Positions 17,644 through 25,761 of a stretch of 64,000 nucleotides of DNA are shown here, piece by piece. The translations under genes were made by a program, and so were the position numbers. A model generated the notes under the pieces. That model was not told the DNA's origin. It saw only the letters and a list, made by a program, of their open reading frames with translations, and ran no database searches. Each line of letters starts with the position of its first letter. Position 1 is the stretch's first letter. The stretch covers positions 124,001-188,000 of the forward strand of contig JBCCEF010000003.1 of assembly GCA_039030395.1 (NCBI GenBank), written 5' to 3'. The DNA is from Acidobacteriota bacterium (GTDB taxonomy: Bacteria > Acidobacteriota > Thermoanaerobaculia > Multivoradales > JBCCEF01).

Positions 17644-20600
17644 TCAGGGCGTCTTGTCCGGTCCCTCCGGCAGGGCCTGCGGCAAGCGGTAGGTCGACGG
17701 ATCGTCGAGTTGCTTCATGACCTCCTCGACGCCTCGCTCGAGCTGTGGATCGCGGCCGGCGAGAAGGGAGGCCGGATCGTTCTCCACCACAATGTCCGGC
17801 TCCACTCCGAAGCCTTCGATGATCCAGTCGCCGTCCGGCGAGGCGAAACCGAACTCCGGAACGGAAACTCCGCCGCCGTCGATCAGCGGGCCGTGGCCGG
17901 TGATGCCCACCACGCCGCCCCAGGAACGCTTGCCGATCAGCGGTCCGAGGCCCGCCTGGCGGAACATCGCCGGGAAGATATCGCCGTCGGAGGCGGAGGT
18001 CTCGTTCAACAGCGCCGCCATCGGTCCGGCGAAGACTACCGCCGGATAGGTGGACGGCGCGGCCGAATCGCGCCGGTAGCCCAGCGCCAGAACCTCCCGC
18101 CGCAGGCGTTCGATCAACATTTGCGACACGTTGCCACCGCCGTTGCCGCGCACGTCGATCACCAGCCCCTCCTTGCGGATCTGCGAGTAGAAGTACTTGA
18201 TGAATTCGCGGATGCCGTTGGACCCCATGTCCGGGATGTGGAGGTAGCCGACCCGGCCGCCGGACAGCTCGTCCACCTTGCGGCGATTGTGCTCCGTCCA
18301 GGCCAGGTACAGCAGGCTGTCCTCGCCGGCGATCGGGTCGATCACCACCCGCCGGGCCCGGGAGCCGTCGGCGGTCTTCGCGACGGTCAGCTCCACCGGC
18401 CGGTCGGCGCGGTGGCGCAGCAGCCGCCAGGGGTTGTCCGGCGCCTCCAGGGGCTCACCGTCGACCGTCAGCAGGTAGTCCCCCTCGGCAACGTTCACCC
18501 CGATCGCCGTCAGCGGAGAACGGTAGCGATCCTCGGCGTTCTGGCCGGAGAAGATGCGCGCAATGCGGTAGCGGCCGCTCGCCTCGTCGAGTTCGAAGCG
18601 GGCGCCAAGGAGCGCCACTCCCGGCCGCTCCGGCAGGTCGATGTCGCCGCCGGAAACATAAGCGTGGGAGACGTTCAACTCGGCGATCATCTCCGACAAC
18701 ACGTAGTTCAGATCCGCCCGGTGGCCGACTTCCGCCACCAGCGGCCGGTAGCGCTCGGCCAGGGTCTGCCAGTCGTAGCCGTGCATGTTCTCGACGTAGA
18801 AGAAGTCGCGGTAGCGGCGCCACACCTCGTCGAAGATCTGCGCCCATTCCTGGCGCGGATCGACCTGCATGGCGAGGCCGTCGGTGGAGACCGCTTCACC
18901 GTCGCCGCCCTTGCCGATCTCCCGGATCTCGTACTCGCCGTTCTTGAGCAGCAGGATCTTGTTCGCGGAGAGATCCACGGCATAGCCCTGGATGCCCTGG
19001 GCGAGGGTCTCTTCCTCGCGGTCTTCCAGGGAGAAGACGCGAAGCTCCGGACGCACGTCGGACCGGCGACCGTAGTAGAAGCTGCCGCCCCGGGTGTAGA
19101 GCAGGTGGCCGTCTACGGCCATCAAGCCGCCATAGTTGTCCGCATCCACCGGCACCCGGGCGACGCGCTGGGCGAGGCCTTCGAAGTCGATGCGTACCTC
19201 GGGCAGCTTCTTCCCGTCCGTCTCGTCGCCACCTTGTTTGTCGTCGTCTTTGGCGGCCTTGTCGCCACCCTTCTTGCGCTGCTTCTTGGCCTTGGGGGCG
19301 TCGTCTTCGGCTTCCTCTTCGCCCTCTTCCTCGTCTTCGAGTTCACGCGGTGGGAAGGGGTTTTTGCCTTCGGCTTTGAGGGCCAGGGCGTAGATGTAGG
19401 TCTCCCGGTCCACCACATAGTTCCACTCCCAGGAGCCGATCTGCGGGGCGAACTCCCGGTCGCTCAAATAGAACAGGTATTCGCCGTCGCGCGACCAGCT
19501 GGGGGCCCACTCGTGGAAGCGCTCGTTGGTGACCCGCCGCGGCTCGCCGCCATCGACGCTCCAGATCCACAGCGAAGAAAAGGTGCTCGGCTCCTGCAGG
19601 CTGAAGGCCAGGTGGCGGCCGTCCGGCGACCAGTCGGCGTCCTGGATGCGTCCGAGGGGATCGTAGGCCACCTCGGTCAGCTCGCGGCTATCGATTGCGA
19701 GCGACCACAGATGGCCGGATTTGTCGGCAAAGGCCAGGCGCTCACCGTCCGGCGACCAAAACGGCGCATAGCGGAATTCGCTGCCGCCGTCGGTGAGCTG
19801 TTCGATCCCGCCGCGGCCGTTGGTGGCGGCCAAATAGATCTCTTCTTCCCCGTCCCGATCCGACAGAAAGGCGATGTGCTTGCCGTCCGGCGAGATCGCC
19901 ACGCCCTTCTCGTGGGCGTTCGAGGAGCGGGTGAGGTTGCGGGCCAAGCCGTCCTCGACGGCGACCGTGAAGACATCGCCGCGGGCCGCGAACACCGCCG
20001 TCTCGGCGCCGGCGCCGAGGTCGAAGGCCTCGATATAGTCCGCCACCGGTTGGAAGGAGGGGCGAGTCCACAGGCCGTCCGTGGGCACTCGGATGGCGAG
20101 GGCTCGCGAAGCGCCTGCGGCGGTGTCGTAGACGTGCAGGGTGCCGCCCAGTTCATAGATGATCTGGCTCTGCCCGTCCGAACTCGGCCAGCGTACGTCC
20201 TCGGCGGAGCTCTTGGTCACCGCCGTGGCGGCGCCGTCGCCGTCGAAGCGATAGAGATTCAGGGTGCCGGTGCGATCCGACGCGAAGTAAATGTCGTCGC
20301 CGGCCCACATCGGATCGCGATCGGTCCGCGGGTGCTCGGTCACCGGCGTGACGGCGCCGCTCGCGATGTCGTAGAGCACCAGGTCCTGCGCCCAGCCGCC
20401 CTGGTAGCGCTTCCAGCTCCGGAAGTCGCGGAACAGCGGGGAGTAGACCACCTGGCTGCCGTCCGGCGACAGGTCACCGGAACCGGCGACGGGCATCGGC
20501 AGCGCCTCCGGCATGCCGCCCTCACGGTCCACCGTATAGAGGCGGCCGTCGGTGAGGTCCCAGCCGTCCCGCGCCGAGCGGAAGAGCACCGCCCGGCTGT

Positions 20601-20991
20601 CCGGCGCCCAGCCGTATACCTGGTGGTCGTAGCCCCAGCGTGGCGGCAGGGGTCCCAGGGCTGGATAGAAGGTGAGCTGGCGGGGCTCGCCGCCGGTGCT
20701 GGGCATCACGTACACCTGCTCGTCGCCATCGTACTGGCCGGTGAAGGCAATCCATTCTCCGTCCGGCGAGAACTTGGCGAATAGCTCCACGCCCGGGTGG
20801 GCGGTCAAGCGGGTGGCCGCGCCGCCCTCGGCGGAGGCTGTCCAGAGATCGCCGGCATAGGAAAAGACGACCCGGTTCTGATGGATGTCCGGAAAGCGGA
20901 GGAGGCGGGTCTCGGCGCTGGCGGCGCTCGTCATGAGCAGGCCGACCAAAAAGGCGAGGACGAACTTCGAACGGGTCGCGAGGTGAGGCAT
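17644..20991 (-). CDS. Tricorn-type protease (TolB/WD40-like propeller + PDZ + S41 peptidase)
   Basis: 1115 aa from the ATG at 20991, which has GGGAGA just upstream; a TTG at 21003 would add four residues. A signal peptide ends in SAASAE. The N-terminal half carries many PD40-type repeats (FSPDGEWIAFTG, ISPDGKHIAFLSD, WSPDGRHLAFS) forming propellers. A low-complexity acidic/lysine insert follows at about residues 565-610. A second propeller-like part, a PDZ-type region (ARFELDEASGRYRIARIF...VAEGDYLLTVDGE) and the S41 domain come next, with catalytic Ser in NETSASDGDIF and the preceding VIDVRGNGGGNVS. It degrades peptides, and here is exported. The hydrolase gene follows on the same strand. 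Confidence 0.9.
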   Translation of the reverse strand: MPHLATRSKFVLAFLVGLLMTSAASAETRLLRFPDIHQNRVVFSYAGDLWTASAEGGAATRLTAHPGVELFAKFSPDGEWIAFTGQYDGDEQVYVMPSTGGEPRQLTFYPALGPLPPRWGYDHQVYGWAPDSRAVLFRSARDGWDLTDGRLYTVDREGGMPEALPMPVAGSGDLSPDGSQVVYSPLFRDFRSWKRYQGGWAQDLVLYDIASGAVTPVTEHPRTDRDPMWAGDDIYFASDRTGTLNLYRFDGDGAATAVTKSSAEDVRWPSSDGQSQIIYELGGTLHVYDTAAGASRALAIRVPTDGLWTRPSFQPVADYIEAFDLGAGAETAVFAARGDVFTVAVEDGLARNLTRSSNAHEKGVAISPDGKHIAFLSDRDGEEEIYLAATNGRGGIEQLTDGGSEFRYAPFWSPDGERLAFADKSGHLWSLAIDSRELTEVAYDPLGRIQDADWSPDGRHLAFSLQEPSTFSSLWIWSVDGGEPRRVTNERFHEWAPSWSRDGEYLFYLSDREFAPQIGSWEWNYVVDRETYIYALALKAEGKNPFPPRELEDEEEGEEEAEDDAPKAKKQRKKGGDKAAKDDDKQGGDETDGKKLPEVRIDFEGLAQRVARVPVDADNYGGLMAVDGHLLYTRGGSFYYGRRSDVRPELRVFSLEDREEETLAQGIQGYAVDLSANKILLLKNGEYEIREIGKGGDGEAVSTDGLAMQVDPRQEWAQIFDEVWRRYRDFFYVENMHGYDWQTLAERYRPLVAEVGHRADLNYVLSEMIAELNVSHAYVSGGDIDLPERPGVALLGARFELDEASGRYRIARIFSGQNAEDRYRSPLTAIGVNVAEGDYLLTVDGEPLEAPDNPWRLLRHRADRPVELTVAKTADGSRARRVVIDPIAGEDSLLYLAWTEHNRRKVDELSGGRVGYLHIPDMGSNGIREFIKYFYSQIRKEGLVIDVRGNGGGNVSQMLIERLRREVLALGYRRDSAAPSTYPAVVFAGPMAALLNETSASDGDIFPAMFRQAGLGPLIGKRSWGGVVGITGHGPLIDGGGVSVPEFGFASPDGDWIIEGFGVEPDIVVENDPASLLAGRDPQLERGVEEVMKQLDDPSTYRLPQALPEGPDKTP

Positions 20992-21019
20992 GGGGTCTCC
21001 CAACGTTTTTGAATGTCAG

Positions 21020-21057
21020 AAAAAAGCGCGCCGCCGGTGAGTCCCTCGGCGGCGCGC
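21020..21057 (-). terminator. Rho-independent terminator after msrB
   Basis: On the minus strand an 11-bp perfect stem (GCGCGCCGCCG with CGGCGGCGCGC, 10-nt loop) is followed by TTTTTT. It lies 36 bp after the msrB stop and just before the tricorn gene, giving msrB its own transcript. Confidence 0.85.
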
Positions 21058-21093
21058 CCTTCCTTCGATTCTACGGGAAGCCCGCACGAAGGT

Positions 21094-21492
21094 TCAGTCG
21101 CCGGGCTTGAAATCCAGCGACGCGGAATTGATGCAGTAGCGCTCGCCGGTCGGCTGCGGGCCGTCCGGAAAGACGTGGCCGAGGTGGGCGTCGCAGCGGG
21201 CGCACTTGGCCTCGGTGCGGATCATGCCGTGGCTGGTGTCGCGCTCCAGGTGAATCGCGTCGGATTCGGTGGGCTCCCAAAAGCTCGGCCAGCCGGAACC
21301 GGAGTCGTACTTGGTGTCGGACCGGAACAGCTCCGCGTCGCAGCATATGCAGCGGTAGACACCGGTTTCTTTGTTGTCCCAGTAGGCGCCGGTAAAGGCC
21401 CGCTCCGTCCCTCCCTGGCGGGCGATGGCGTACTGCTCCGGCGTGAGTTCCTCACGCCACTCGGCATCGGTCTTGGTCTTCACGTCGCTCAT
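21094..21492 (-). CDS. msrB: Peptide-methionine (R)-S-oxide reductase MsrB
   Basis: 132 aa, full length for the family. It reduces the R-isomer of methionine sulfoxide in proteins. Both zinc-binding pairs are present (CICC and CARC), with the substrate motifs SGSGWPSFW and HLGHVFPDG, and the catalytic Cys in RYCINSASL. No signal peptide, so cytoplasmic. It is flanked by its own terminator and is divergent from the ASPIC lipoprotein gene. Confidence 0.97.
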   Translation of the reverse strand: MSDVKTKTDAEWREELTPEQYAIARQGGTERAFTGAYWDNKETGVYRCICCDAELFRSDTKYDSGSGWPSFWEPTESDAIHLERDTSHGMIRTEAKCARCDAHLGHVFPDGPQPTGERYCINSASLDFKPGD

Positions 21493-21627
21493 GGTGGCCT
21501 CCAGTGGGCGCGATGGGCAAACTCCCCGACTCGCGAATCCAGCCTACTTTGCTCGCCGCCGGTAAGAAAGCAGACGAGCGAGTCGAGTCCTTCAAAGGGT
21601 GTCGCTTTCGCGCTGATACAAGTTGGG

Positions 21628-21651
21628 ACGATCCGGTGTCGGATCGTTTTT
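21628..21651 (+). terminator. Small hairpin with T-run upstream of the ASPIC gene
   Basis: ACGATCC and GGATCGT form a 7-bp stem around GGTGTC and are followed by TTTTT on the plus strand. It lies in the 339-bp gap between msrB (minus) and the next plus gene, 64 bp before the predicted -35 box, where no plus-strand gene is upstream. It might stop antisense or read-through transcripts. The rest of this gap shows only the promoter described separately. Confidence 0.4.
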
Positions 21652-21714
21652 CAGAACCTTTCTGAGGGGGAGAAAAATTCCGCCTTCGGTCCGAGCGCCG
21701 AGAGAAGGCCGCGG

Positions 21715-21743
21715 TTGCCGAGCTCGCGCGTCAGGACTACAAT
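21715..21743 (+). promoter_or_regulatory. Sigma-70-type promoter for the ASPIC lipoprotein gene
   Basis: TTGCCG (21715-21720), a 17-bp spacer and TACAAT (21738-21743). The -10 box matches consensus at five of six positions and the local sequence is AT-rich compared with the surroundings. The leader to the ATG at 21832 would be about 80 nt. Confidence 0.5.
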
Positions 21744-21831
21744 AGCTATTCACTCATAAACTTCAGAAAAGGCCGATCTGCAAATCGCACCCACTCTCGA
21801 ATCCCTCATCCCGATCCCGAAAGAAGACGCC

Positions 21832-24390
21832 ATGCCCCTCTCCCCCGCATTCCTTCTCCGCACGACGACTCCTTTAGGACTTTTCGCCTTGCTCGCCTTC
21901 GGCGCCCTGTCCGGCTGTTCCTCCCAGGCGTCCGAGGCGCCGAAGAAGGCCGAACCGGTGTTCACGGAGGTGGCCGCCGAGGCGGGCTTCGCGCACCTTC
22001 ACCGCAAGCCGAACCTCGACGCCAAGCTGGCGCACATCAACTCCTGGGTGTCATCGATCGGCGCGGCGGTGGCCGCCGCCGACTACGATGGCGACGGCTG
22101 GGTGGACCTGTTCGTCACCAACTCGCGCAAGGGCGAGCCCAACTTCCTCTACCGCAACAACGGCGACGGCACCTTCACCGAGCGCGGCGCCGACGCCGGC
22201 CTGGCCGCCGCCAACGACGAGCGCGGCGCGAGCATGGACGCCATCTGGGGTGACGTGGACAACGACGGCTGGCCGGATCTCTACCTGGTGCGTTGGGGCA
22301 CCGACTCGCTCTACTCAAACAACGGCGACGGCACCTTCACGGAGATCACCGAGCGGGTCTTCCGGCGGCGCGACGGCAGCGCCGGCAGCCAGTGGGCAAA
22401 CGGTGCTTCGGCGGTGTTCTTCGACTTCGACCGCGATGGCCGGCTGGACATCTACGTCGGCAACTACTTCAAGGAAGTCGACCTGTGGAACCTCGAAGAC
22501 ACCCGCATCATGCACGACGACTTCGAGAAATCCCGCAACGCCGGCCGCAACTTCCTCTATCACCAGCGGCCGGACGGCACCTTTGACGAGGTGGCGGCGG
22601 ACTTGGCGGTGGACGATACCGGCTGGACCCTGGCCGCCGGCTCCGCCGACATCGACAACGACGGCTGGCCGGATCTCTACTGCGCCAACGACTTCGGGCC
22701 GGACCAGCTGTTCCGCAACAACGGTGACGGCACCTTCGGCAACATCACCGAACAGGCCATCGGCATCGACACCAAGAAGGGCATGAACATCGACTTCGGG
22801 GATTTCAACAACGACGGCTGGCTCGACGCCTTCGTCACCAACATCACCACTGCCGAGTATCTGCAGGAAGGCAACATGCTGTGGCACAACAACGGCCCCG
22901 GCGCCGACGGCGTGGTGACCCTGACGGATCTGGCCCTGGAGTCCGGCACCTACGACGGCGGCTGGGGTTGGGGCGGCAAGTTCTTCGACTTCGACAACGA
23001 CGCGGATCTCGACATCGTGCAGTTGAACGGCTTCATCAGCGCCGGCGAGGGCAACTTCTGGTACGACCTGGCCTCCTGGACAGTGACCGGCGACGATGTG
23101 TCCGACGCCGCCAACTGGCCCCCCATCGGCGACCGCTCCTTCTCCGGCTATGAGCATGTCCGGATGTTCCGCAACGACGGGCTGTTCCAGTTCGTCGAGT
23201 TGGCCGAGGAGTTGGGGATTACCAGTCGCGGCGACAACCGCGGCGCGGCAGTCTTCGACTACGACAACGACGGCGACCTCGACCTGTTCCTGGCCAACCA
23301 GCATCAGCCGGCGGAGCTGTACCGCAACGACGGACCACACGATGGCCGGCACTGGTTGGTGCTGGACTTGAAGACCGATCCTGCCACCGGGGTCAACGCC
23401 GACGGCATCGGCACCCGGGTGACGGTGAGCGCCGGCGGCGCGCAGCAGATCCGCGAGCGCGACGGCGGCAACAGCTACTCCGGCCAGAGCGATCCGCGCA
23501 TCCATTTCGGCCTGGGCGGGGCGGCCGCGGCGGAACTGGTGGAGATCCGCTGGCCGGACGGCGGCCTGCAGTACCTGGAGGACGTGGCGGCGGACCAGAT
23601 TCTCACCGTCGAGCAGGATCCGGACGCCTACACGGACCGGATCCAGATCGAGCGGGTGAGCCCGGAGCGGCGCGAGCGGCGGCCGGAGGATCTGGCGCCG
23701 CAGGTGGTGGAGATCGCTCCGGAGAAGCTCAACCAGTTGCTGACGGAGCTGGAAGACAAGCTGCGCGGCAACCCGCCGAACGCCCACGCCCTCGCCATTC
23801 TCTACCGCCAGGAGGCGGTCACCTATGGCGCCTGGGAACGTTCGACGGATTTCTTCGAGGAGCTGGTGGAGGCCGAGCCGGAGTCCAACTGGCGGCGTTT
23901 CGAGCTGCACTCTGCCTACATCGACCAGCTTCCCACCTGCGGCGGCCTGGCGGCCATCGTTTGCAAGGGCACCCTGGCCCGCAAGGCACTGGACCAGGCC
24001 GACGTTCTGATCGAGCGCCAGCCGGACTTCTGGCCGGCCTACTACGTGCGCGGCATCAACCACCTGCACTGGCCGCGGGGCATGCGCCACTCGGACGATG
24101 CGGCGCGCGACCTGGTGAAAGCGATCGAGCTACAGGACCAAGGCCTGCCGCCGAAGGCGCCGGAGTGGGTGATCCGCACCCACATCGCCCTGGGCGACGC
24201 CTACGCCAAGGACGGCGACATCGAAAAGGCCGTTGCGGCCTGGCAAGAAGGGGCGAAGCGCTTCGACGACCCGCGCCTCACCGAGCGCCTGGCCGTCGAG
24301 GGCGAAGCCGCCATCCGCGCCTACGTCAGCGACCAGCGCACCCTCGAGCGCGCCATCGACACGGATCTTTCGTTCGTGGGTGGAGAGTAG
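21832..24390 (+). CDS. ASPIC/UnbV-FG-GAP (CRTAC1-like) lipoprotein with C-terminal TPRs
   Basis: 852 aa. A lipoprotein signal ends LSGC (lipobox, residues ~27-30). Six or more FG-GAP/VCBS repeats follow, each with a calcium-type loop such as DYDGDGWVDLF, DVDNDGWPDLY, DFDRDGRLDIY, DIDNDGWPDLY, DFNNDGWLDAF and DYDNDGDLDLF. These propellers are followed by an ASPIC/UnbV domain (RDGGNSYSGQSDPRIHFGLG and VEIRWPDGGLQYLE). The last ~200 residues (from ~640) are helical with TPR-like spacing (LVKAIELQDQGLPP). The protein is expected on the cell surface or in the periplasm and is likely a protein- or glycan-binding scaffold. The function is inferred only from the family. Confidence 0.88.
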   Translation: MPLSPAFLLRTTTPLGLFALLAFGALSGCSSQASEAPKKAEPVFTEVAAEAGFAHLHRKPNLDAKLAHINSWVSSIGAAVAAADYDGDGWVDLFVTNSRKGEPNFLYRNNGDGTFTERGADAGLAAANDERGASMDAIWGDVDNDGWPDLYLVRWGTDSLYSNNGDGTFTEITERVFRRRDGSAGSQWANGASAVFFDFDRDGRLDIYVGNYFKEVDLWNLEDTRIMHDDFEKSRNAGRNFLYHQRPDGTFDEVAADLAVDDTGWTLAAGSADIDNDGWPDLYCANDFGPDQLFRNNGDGTFGNITEQAIGIDTKKGMNIDFGDFNNDGWLDAFVTNITTAEYLQEGNMLWHNNGPGADGVVTLTDLALESGTYDGGWGWGGKFFDFDNDADLDIVQLNGFISAGEGNFWYDLASWTVTGDDVSDAANWPPIGDRSFSGYEHVRMFRNDGLFQFVELAEELGITSRGDNRGAAVFDYDNDGDLDLFLANQHQPAELYRNDGPHDGRHWLVLDLKTDPATGVNADGIGTRVTVSAGGAQQIRERDGGNSYSGQSDPRIHFGLGGAAAAELVEIRWPDGGLQYLEDVAADQILTVEQDPDAYTDRIQIERVSPERRERRPEDLAPQVVEIAPEKLNQLLTELEDKLRGNPPNAHALAILYRQEAVTYGAWERSTDFFEELVEAEPESNWRRFELHSAYIDQLPTCGGLAAIVCKGTLARKALDQADVLIERQPDFWPAYYVRGINHLHWPRGMRHSDDAARDLVKAIELQDQGLPPKAPEWVIRTHIALGDAYAKDGDIEKAVAAWQEGAKRFDDPRLTERLAVEGEAAIRAYVSDQRTLERAIDTDLSFVGGE

Positions 24391-24401
24391 CGGGTTTCGG
24401 G

Positions 24402-24426
24402 CGGAATCCTTGACGCGTGGATTCCG
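24402..24426. terminator. Inverted repeat after the ASPIC gene
   Basis: CGGAATCC and GGATTCCG form a perfect 8-bp stem around a 9-nt loop, 12 bp after the stop codon. A second hairpin, GCCCGC/GCGGGC, follows at about 24448-24472. No uridine run follows, so factor-independent termination is uncertain. The overlap with the promoter region of the next gene is possible. Confidence 0.4.
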
Positions 24427-24481
24427 AGCGGAAAGGATCGTTAGTGAGCCCGCTTCCGTTCGAGGCGGGCCTCGCTCGACA

Positions 24482-24721
24482 ATGAAGACACGCACAGTAT
24501 TCCCGGACTTTGAGATCGTCGATCGCAAGATGGCAGAGGTGCTGCGGGCCAAGACCGGCCCGGAGCGTCTGCGAATGGCTTGGGGTCTAAGGGAGTCGGC
24601 CGAGCGACTTTTGCCCCGTTATCTTAGCGCCGAGCATCCCGACTGGGATGAGCGAGCGATAGCCCAAGAGGTTGCCAGCCGACTTTCGAAGAGCTCTGAA
24701 CGAGCTGTTGCGGTTTGTTAG
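24482..24721 (+). CDS. 79-aa protein paired with a DUF3800-like gene
   Basis: 79 aa. The start at ATG 24482 is chosen from the conserved-looking opening MKTRTVFPDFEIVDRKMAEV; the frame is open further 5' but only through the end of the ASPIC gene. A helical protein with LRAKTGPERLRMAWGLRESA and LSAEHPDWDERAIAQEVASRL. From memory, small proteins with the same HPDW-D/E-E and R-L-S signature occur directly upstream of nucleotidyltransferase-like or DUF3800-like genes in other bacteria. It precedes the DUF3800 gene by 77 bp. The base composition is lower in GC than neighbours. Function unknown; a small partner or antitoxin is an inference. Confidence 0.6.
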   Translation: MKTRTVFPDFEIVDRKMAEVLRAKTGPERLRMAWGLRESAERLLPRYLSAEHPDWDERAIAQEVASRLSKSSERAVAVC

Positions 24722-24798
24722 TTTCAAGCTGAATCGTTGGGTCTCTGTCTACTACGCCACAGTTCGCACTATCTTCGCTGGCGTCCAAGCTCTCATTC

Positions 24799-25662
24799 AT
24801 GGCTTCTGAATACATCATTTATGCCGACGAATCAGTCGAGCGAGGCCAGTACTTCTCGAACTTCTACGGCGGAGTGTTGGTGCGGTCCGAGCATCTGGCA
24901 GAGGTTCAGAGCACCCTTCTAGATTGCAAGGCAAGACTAAATCTTACGGGCGAGGTCAAATGGTCTAAGGTGTCCGTCGCCTATGAGGCGAAATACGTGG
25001 CCTTCGTCGATGAACTATTTCGCCTTGTGGCTGCGGACAGGCTCAAGGTGCGCTTGATGTTTCGGCAAAACTTCCATGCCCCGATTGGTTTGTCGGCGGA
25101 GCAGCGAAAGAACGGCTATTTCCTTCTCTACTACCAGTTCTTGAAGCACGCCTTCGGTCTTCAGTACCACTGGCCCACAAGTTCTAGGCGCAGGATTCGT
25201 TTTTACCTGGATCGACTGCCTGGGACTAAGGAACAGCGAGCCCGATTCAAGGGATTCATCGCTAGCTTGCAGGCAAATCGCTACTTTCGTCGCGCCAAAC
25301 TCGATTTGCCGGCGGATCAGATCGCTGAGGTGAGATCTCACGAACACGTCATCCTGCAAGGACTTGATGTTGTCTTGGGTTCGATCCAGTTCCGGTTGAA
25401 CCGCCTGCATCAGGCTAAGCCTGAGGGAGGAAAGATTCGGGGCGCGAAGACGCGAGCCAAAGAGAGGCTCTACAAGCACATCTTGAAGAGAATCAAGGAA
25501 GTTTCCCACCCAAACTTCAATCCGGGAATCACTACTCGACACGAGGGAGATCGAGCCAACCGTTGGAACCACGCCTACCGCCACTGGCTCTTTACGCCGC
25601 AAGAATTCGACCTGGACTACTCTCGGACCCGAAAGGGGAGGAAGGAAGATCGGAAGAAATAA
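24799..25662 (+). CDS. DUF3800-like protein (predicted RNase H-like fold)
   Basis: 287 aa. N-terminal EYIIYADESVERG and FYGGVLV match the acidic-strand opening of DUF3800 proteins. GEVKWSKVSVAYEAKYVAFVDEL, then RFYLDRLPG and the C-terminal HEHVILQGLDVVLGSIQFRLN (with D at the end of a helix) are also typical. The family is predicted to have an RNase H-like nuclease fold with acidic residues (here YADES, LDR, LDVV). It is often found in defence or mobile regions. The gene is visibly lower in GC and uses codons such as AAT, TTT and AGA that are rarer in neighbours, so it was probably acquired. No signal peptide. Biological role is not established. Confidence 0.75.
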   Translation: MASEYIIYADESVERGQYFSNFYGGVLVRSEHLAEVQSTLLDCKARLNLTGEVKWSKVSVAYEAKYVAFVDELFRLVAADRLKVRLMFRQNFHAPIGLSAEQRKNGYFLLYYQFLKHAFGLQYHWPTSSRRRIRFYLDRLPGTKEQRARFKGFIASLQANRYFRRAKLDLPADQIAEVRSHEHVILQGLDVVLGSIQFRLNRLHQAKPEGGKIRGAKTRAKERLYKHILKRIKEVSHPNFNPGITTRHEGDRANRWNHAYRHWLFTPQEFDLDYSRTRKGRKEDRKK

Positions 25663-25761
25663 GCCCCGCAACCGCTAAGCCCGAGAGCATGGTCCCAGGT
25701 AGGAACCTGAGAGTTCGCGGAGTGCAGGGCACATTCTGTATATACCGTTTTCCCTTACCCG

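Noticed and set aside
16345-20784. A very long plus-strand open frame (1479 codons)
   Set aside because: It is antisense to the tricorn protease and alpha/beta hydrolase genes, whose domains are clear. Its product is rich in Arg, Ala, Gly and His without a domain, as expected for the third codon position of high-GC genes read backwards.
22315-24090. A 591-codon minus-strand open frame
   Set aside because: Antisense to the ASPIC/FG-GAP lipoprotein; the repeated Val/Glu/His text mirrors the repeated DxDNDG loops.
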